Shown piece by piece: positions 21,987 to 25,632 of a DNA stretch of 25,632 nt. Source of the DNA: Clostridiales bacterium (GTDB lineage Bacteria > Bacillota > Clostridia > Christensenellales > CAG-314); contig SFEB01000022.1 in assembly GCA_004558105.1 (NCBI GenBank), positions 1 through 25,632 on the forward strand, written 5' to 3'. A program made the position numbers and the translations under genes. Within the stretch, counting starts at the first letter, position 1; each line of letters starts with the position of its first letter. Under the pieces are notes generated by a model. The model saw nothing but the letters and a program-made list of their open reading frames with translations, was not told where the DNA came from and searched no databases.

Positions 21987-23138
21987 TTACATTTTAATAT
22001 ATGGCAAAACACTTTTTTCTGTTAAACGCCTTTCGGTGTTTCTGCGGTATATTCCCTGCAACAAACCTACCGCCGCAAGAAAGACAACCAACGAGGTTCC
22101 TCCAAAGCTTATAAAGGGCAGCGGTAATCCGGTTGGCGGAATCAAGCCCGTCACAACGGCAAAATTCATAGCCGCTTGAACGCCTATAACAGCCGTTATC
22201 CCACCGGCAAGTACGGTATCGAACAGGTCGGAAGAATTGACGGCTATTTTCGTTCCTTGCATGATTACCACGACAAACAACGCGACGACCGCCAAACACC
22301 CCAATACTCCGGTTTCTTCACCGATTACCGAAAACACGAAATCACTCTCCGCAAAAGGTAAAAAACTGTATTTTTGCCGACTGTTGAACAAACCTATGCC
22401 GAACCATCCTCCGCTCCCCAACGCGTAAAGCGATTGAATGAGTTGATATCCTTCGTCCTTAGGACTTGCCCAAGGATCAAGAAAAGCCAGCAGTCTTTTT
22501 ATTCGGTACGGTTCGGCAAAAATCAAAAGAGGAACAGCCGCCAGCACGGGTGCCACAATAAAAACGAAATGTTTGATTCTTGCACCGGAAACAAATAACA
22601 AAATCAGCATAACCGCACCGGCGCATACCGTTATCGACATGTTAGGTTCGGCAATGATAAGTAAGCAGTAAACACCGCCTACGGCGATTATCGGCAAAAG
22701 ACTTTTAAATTTTTTTATATCGACTTTCTCCTTCGAAACGTACCATGCCGTAAACAATACCAACGCAAATTTAGCTATTTCCGACGGCTGAAAAGTCATA
22801 CTACCCACGCCTATCCACCGTCTTGCGCCGTAATTTTCAACTCCTACGCCGGGTATCAGAACCAATCCCAATAACACCGCCGAGAGTATGGCGAGCGGCA
22901 AAGCCGCGCGTTTTAACAGTTTCTGCGGCAAAAGTCGGGCTAAAAACAGTACGATCAAACCGACAAAACAACCGAAAGACTGTTTGATGAGATAAAAATA
23001 CTTGTTTCCCGTATTTTTTTCCGCAGTGTAAAAACTTGCGCTGTAAACGAAGACCAATCCTATAACGACCAACGCCAGCACCGCCGCTAAAAGTATGTAA
23101 TCAAACTTACCTCTTTTCGTATCTTTAAACTCTGTCAT
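21987..23138 (-). CDS. ftsW: Septal peptidoglycan polymerase FtsW (SEDS family)
   Basis: 383 residues with about ten membrane helices. FtsW polymerises glycan strands from lipid II at the septum. Signature segments are YGARRWIGVGSMTFQPSEIAKFALVL (113-138 region), LDPWASPKDEGYQLIQSLYALGSGGWFGIGL, FSVIGEETGVLG and GLIPPTGLPLPFISFGGTSL. The start is the ATG at 23138, which overlaps the murD stop as ATGA; the TTG at 23168 lies inside murD. FtsW rather than RodA is preferred from the dcw context. Confidence 0.92.
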   Translation of the reverse strand: MTEFKDTKRGKFDYILLAAVLALVVIGLVFVYSASFYTAEKNTGNKYFYLIKQSFGCFVGLIVLFLARLLPQKLLKRAALPLAILSAVLLGLVLIPGVGVENYGARRWIGVGSMTFQPSEIAKFALVLFTAWYVSKEKVDIKKFKSLLPIIAVGGVYCLLIIAEPNMSITVCAGAVMLILLFVSGARIKHFVFIVAPVLAAVPLLIFAEPYRIKRLLAFLDPWASPKDEGYQLIQSLYALGSGGWFGIGLFNSRQKYSFLPFAESDFVFSVIGEETGVLGCLAVVALFVVVIMQGTKIAVNSSDLFDTVLAGGITAVIGVQAAMNFAVVTGLIPPTGLPLPFISFGGTSLVVFLAAVGLLQGIYRRNTERRLTEKSVLPYIKM

Positions 23139-24484
23139 GGTTTTTTTATTTCCTTTGCCAGACGGCAAAAATCTTTTCCGCGCTCTTCAAAGTTTTCGTA
23201 CTCGTCGTAAGACGCGCATGAAGGACTGAGCAACAAAACGCCGCCGCCCGCTTTTGTTAACTCCTCAAAGCCGCAAAATACAGCGTCGGACATTTTTTCT
23301 TTTACCAAAAAGTTACTTACGCCGTATTTAAAAGCCGTTTTCGCTAACTTATCCCTGTTTGCGCCGAAAAATATGTAAAAATCAGCCTTATTTACGTCCT
23401 TTCCGCAAAAAATCAAATCAAAATTTTCCCCTTTGTCGTATCCGCCGAGCAACAGGCACAACCTCTCGTCTTTAAAACTTTTTATTGCAGACAGAGTCGC
23501 ATGTACCGTCGTTGCCTTACTGTCGTTGACGAATAAAACGCCGTCGACCGTAAAAAGCCTTTCCTGACGATGAGGTATTTGTTTGAAATTTTTTAAAGCA
23601 ACAGCTATATCCGTAGTTTTTGCCCCTATTCTTTTAGCCGCCAGCGCCGCAGCCAAAGCGTTCTGAATATTATGCTCGCCTTTCAGAGCCATATCTTTAT
23701 CTGCAATGATTTTTTCGGTTTTTCCGTCAGCAGAAAACCACAGACACCCGTCACTGTAAAAAGCGCCGTTCGACACTTTACGGTAAAGAGAAAAACGTTG
23801 AACTTCCGCACCGGTAACGTCGGCAAGAAAAGTACAATTATCATCGTCGGCGTTTAAAATCAACAGTGCGTCTGACTTTAAAAACCGTGCGATATTGGCT
23901 TTTGCCTGACGGTAAGCCTCAAAACTCCCATGCCAATCCAGGTGATCGGTCGCAATATTCGTAACAACTGCAATCCGAGGAGAAATAACCGTGCTTTTTT
24001 CAAGCATAAAACTCGATACTTCCGCCACCACGACGTCGTTTTTCTTAATACTTGCGAGTCTTTCCGAAAAAGGAACGCCCAGATTTCCTACCGCCACGCA
24101 AGAAATACCTGCCGAACGTAATAAATCTTCGATAATCAGCGACGTCGTGGTCTTGCCGTCTGTGCCGGTGACGCAGATTTTTTCAGAATCGCAATTTAAA
24201 AAACAATATTCGAACTCGTTAAAGCAAGGTACGTTTTTTTCTTTTGCGGCTATCAATAAGGCATGATTTCGCTTAATCGACGGCGTATAAATCACCAAAT
24301 CGAATTCGTCAACCGTCCGTATTGCCTCTTCGACGCCGATAGCGCGGTCTTCAAAAAATTCTTTGTCTACCAGACTATCGAAATTATCGTCGCAAACGCT
24401 TACCTGACTGCCGCTTAAACCGTTCAGGTATCCGTACAAAGCGGCTCCGCTTTTTCTACAACCGAAAATCAAAATCTTAGACAT
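23135..24484 (-). CDS. murD: UDP-N-acetylmuramoylalanine-D-glutamate ligase
   Basis: 449 residues. Adds D-Glu to UDP-MurNAc-L-Ala. N-terminal Rossmann-like domain (MSKILIFGCRKSGAALYGYL), ATP-binding TGTDGKTT (106-113), VVAEVSSFMLE, NIATDHLDWHGSFEAYRQAK, LKGEHNIQNALAAALAA and the C-terminal FVNDSKATTVHATLSA and LLLGGYDKGENF are in order. The start at 24484 follows GAGG and lies 8 bp after the mraY stop; the frame to 24514 overlaps mraY. Confidence 0.97.
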   Translation of the reverse strand: MSKILIFGCRKSGAALYGYLNGLSGSQVSVCDDNFDSLVDKEFFEDRAIGVEEAIRTVDEFDLVIYTPSIKRNHALLIAAKEKNVPCFNEFEYCFLNCDSEKICVTGTDGKTTTSLIIEDLLRSAGISCVAVGNLGVPFSERLASIKKNDVVVAEVSSFMLEKSTVISPRIAVVTNIATDHLDWHGSFEAYRQAKANIARFLKSDALLILNADDDNCTFLADVTGAEVQRFSLYRKVSNGAFYSDGCLWFSADGKTEKIIADKDMALKGEHNIQNALAAALAAKRIGAKTTDIAVALKNFKQIPHRQERLFTVDGVLFVNDSKATTVHATLSAIKSFKDERLCLLLGGYDKGENFDLIFCGKDVNKADFYIFFGANRDKLAKTAFKYGVSNFLVKEKMSDAVFCGFEELTKAGGGVLLLSPSCASYDEYENFEERGKDFCRLAKEIKKP

Positions 24485-24492
24485 TTTTACCT

Positions 24493-25494
24493 CTAAAACC
24501 AGCAAACAAAGCAAATTAACGCTACTATTGCTGTAATAGTACTATAAATTACACCGATTCTCGTTTCGCTTACTCCCTTTAATTGCAGATGATGATGGTA
24601 CGGCGCTTTCAACAATATCCTTTTCTTTCTTATCTTAAAACTTGCCACCTGCAATATCACGCTTACGCACGAAACGACGAACATTACCCCGAGGAAAGGA
24701 ACCAGTAAGGTTAACTTGCTTAAAATCAGCACCCCACCGCACAATGCGCCGAGCGCAAGACTGCCGGTATCGCCCATAAATATTTTGGCAGGAAAACAGT
24801 TAAAAAGCAAAAACCCCATCAACGCCCCAACTGCACATGAGCACACGATAGCCAGATTTCCGTATTCTTCAAATATAATTATTCTTCCGCTTTCTTCCGC
24901 TTGTATTGCAAGTAAGCATAAAAACAAAACGCAAGTCGATAAATACACGATACAGGTCGAAGTCGCAAGACCGTCCAGTCCGTCAGTAAGGTTTACGCCG
25001 TTACTTGCCGCTAAAAATACGAAAACTATAACGGGAATTATCCATGCGCCTATGTTAATCTGCCCCTTGGAAAAAGGCAAAACGAGATTTCCGTCAAGCA
25101 AAGCGTTTTCGTAACAAAACCAGGCAAGAATCAACGCTATCCCAAGTTGCAGAATTATTTTTTGATACGCTCGCAGTCCAAGATTGCGTTTATAATGAAG
25201 TTTTATAAAATCATCTAAAAACCCCGTTGCGCCGTAAGCAAAATAAACAGCAAGCGCAAGCAAAGCCAAATTTTTACGTCCTTCGATAAACAACAACGAA
25301 ACAACGATGCTACATGCCAAAAATGCGGTGCCGCCCATCGTGGGCGTACCGCGTTTTGATTCGTGCTCTTTGACGTAGCAAAGTATCTCCTGCCCCGCTT
25401 TTTTCTTTTTTAAATACGGAACGAGCAAAAACAACGCTCCACAGGTAGCGACGAATGCGATTATAAATGCTAAAAAAATACGTTTTAAATCCAA
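24493..25494 (-). CDS. mraY: Phospho-N-acetylmuramoyl-pentapeptide transferase
   Basis: 333 residues, ten predicted membrane helices. MraY makes lipid I on the cytoplasmic face of the membrane. HESKRGTPTMGG (44-55), FLDDFIK with Asp94-Asp95, NLTDGLDGLA with Asp171 and Asp174, IFMGDTGSLALG with Asp242, and PYHHHLQ (His300-302) are diagnostic. It begins with TTG (25494-25492), with GGTGAT just upstream and 15 bp after the murE stop. No murF lies between murE and this gene. Confidence 0.97.
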   Translation of the reverse strand: MDLKRIFLAFIIAFVATCGALFLLVPYLKKKKAGQEILCYVKEHESKRGTPTMGGTAFLACSIVVSLLFIEGRKNLALLALAVYFAYGATGFLDDFIKLHYKRNLGLRAYQKIILQLGIALILAWFCYENALLDGNLVLPFSKGQINIGAWIIPVIVFVFLAASNGVNLTDGLDGLATSTCIVYLSTCVLFLCLLAIQAEESGRIIIFEEYGNLAIVCSCAVGALMGFLLFNCFPAKIFMGDTGSLALGALCGGVLILSKLTLLVPFLGVMFVVSCVSVILQVASFKIRKKRILLKAPYHHHLQLKGVSETRIGVIYSTITAIVALICFVCWF

Positions 25495-25509
25495 AATATC
25501 ACCGTCTCA

Positions 25510-25632
25510 CTATTGTTTCAAATATTTTTTCAGTACTTCTACGTCGTTAAAAGGATAATATCGACCGTTCATCTCCTGATAGTTTTCGGCACCTTTACCA
25601 AGAATAACCAAGGTATCGGATTTTTTTGTCAT
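25510..25632 (-). CDS. murE: C-terminal end of UDP-MurNAc-tripeptide synthetase (MurE-like), cut by window edge
   Basis: The last 40 codons and a TAG of a Mur ligase. LVILGKGAENYQEMNGRYYPFNDVEVLKKYL corresponds to the MurE C-terminus (GKGHExYQ...PFDDREVxxxxL), with His of that motif replaced by Ala. The Met at the edge is probably internal. MurE is preferred over MurF because of this motif and the place before mraY, but the piece is short. Confidence 0.72.
   Translation of the reverse strand: MTKKSDTLVILGKGAENYQEMNGRYYPFNDVEVLKKYLKQ

Noticed and set aside
1..25632. CRISPR arrays, insertion sequences, tRNA or rRNA genes, prophage or defence genes
   Set aside because: I looked for repeat-spacer patterns, transposase motifs and RNA gene signatures and saw none; the repeats present are terminator hairpins.

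Overview
The window is about 25.6 kb of a low-to-medium GC, tightly packed bacterial chromosome with 26 protein genes or gene fragments. All but one lie on the minus strand. The gene content points to the Firmicutes, class Clostridia. A SCIFF peptide gene (scfA) sits between a TIGR04086-type membrane protein and a SCIFF maturase. A ytxC-like gene adjoins thrS, which has a T-box leader. infC-rpmI-rplT, yebC-ruvCAB-queA-tgt-yajC and secD-secF-recJ appear in the usual clostridial order. The divergence of SecD, SecF and FtsA suggests an uncultured or reduced lineage, but the sequence alone does not name a species. I see no mobile elements, CRISPR arrays, tRNA or rRNA genes.

Layout, following minus-strand transcription from right to left. 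(1) 25632-15966: a cell-wall and division (dcw) cluster, murE (3' end)-mraY-murD-ftsW-murA, then a terminator, a near-perfect promoter, and ftsQ-ftsA-ftsZ-asnS. murF and murG are not at their common positions. (2) 15690-15899: the only plus-strand gene, a small six-cysteine protein of unknown function, convergent with asnS and divergent from acpP. (3) 15559-12173: acpP, a ytxC-like gene, and a thrS unit with promoter, T-box and terminator. (4) 12143-10063: infC (likely AUU start)-rpmI-rplT behind a leader with an attenuator-like terminator, then a SpoU-family rRNA methyltransferase. (5) 10047-5045: yebC, ruvC, ruvA, ruvB, queA, tgt. (6) 5036-2704: yajC, TIGR04086 protein, scfA and a broken SCIFF maturase. 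(7) 2673-1: secD, secF and the 5' end of recJ.

The most notable points are two internal losses and one unusual translocon accessory. The SCIFF maturase is missing about 60 residues and is frameshifted. The yebC-ruvC boundary is deleted, so yebC runs past its normal end and ruvC lacks its start and first catalytic Asp. Each could be a real mutation or an assembly error. SecD and SecF keep the family architecture but appear to have lost the signature acidic residues linked to proton coupling. Regulation is compact and readable: seven good sigma-A promoters with 16-17 bp spacers, a thrS terminator whose stem contains the -35 box of the infC promoter, and a hairpin upstream of the TIGR04086 gene that looks like a terminator and also buries that gene's ribosome binding site.
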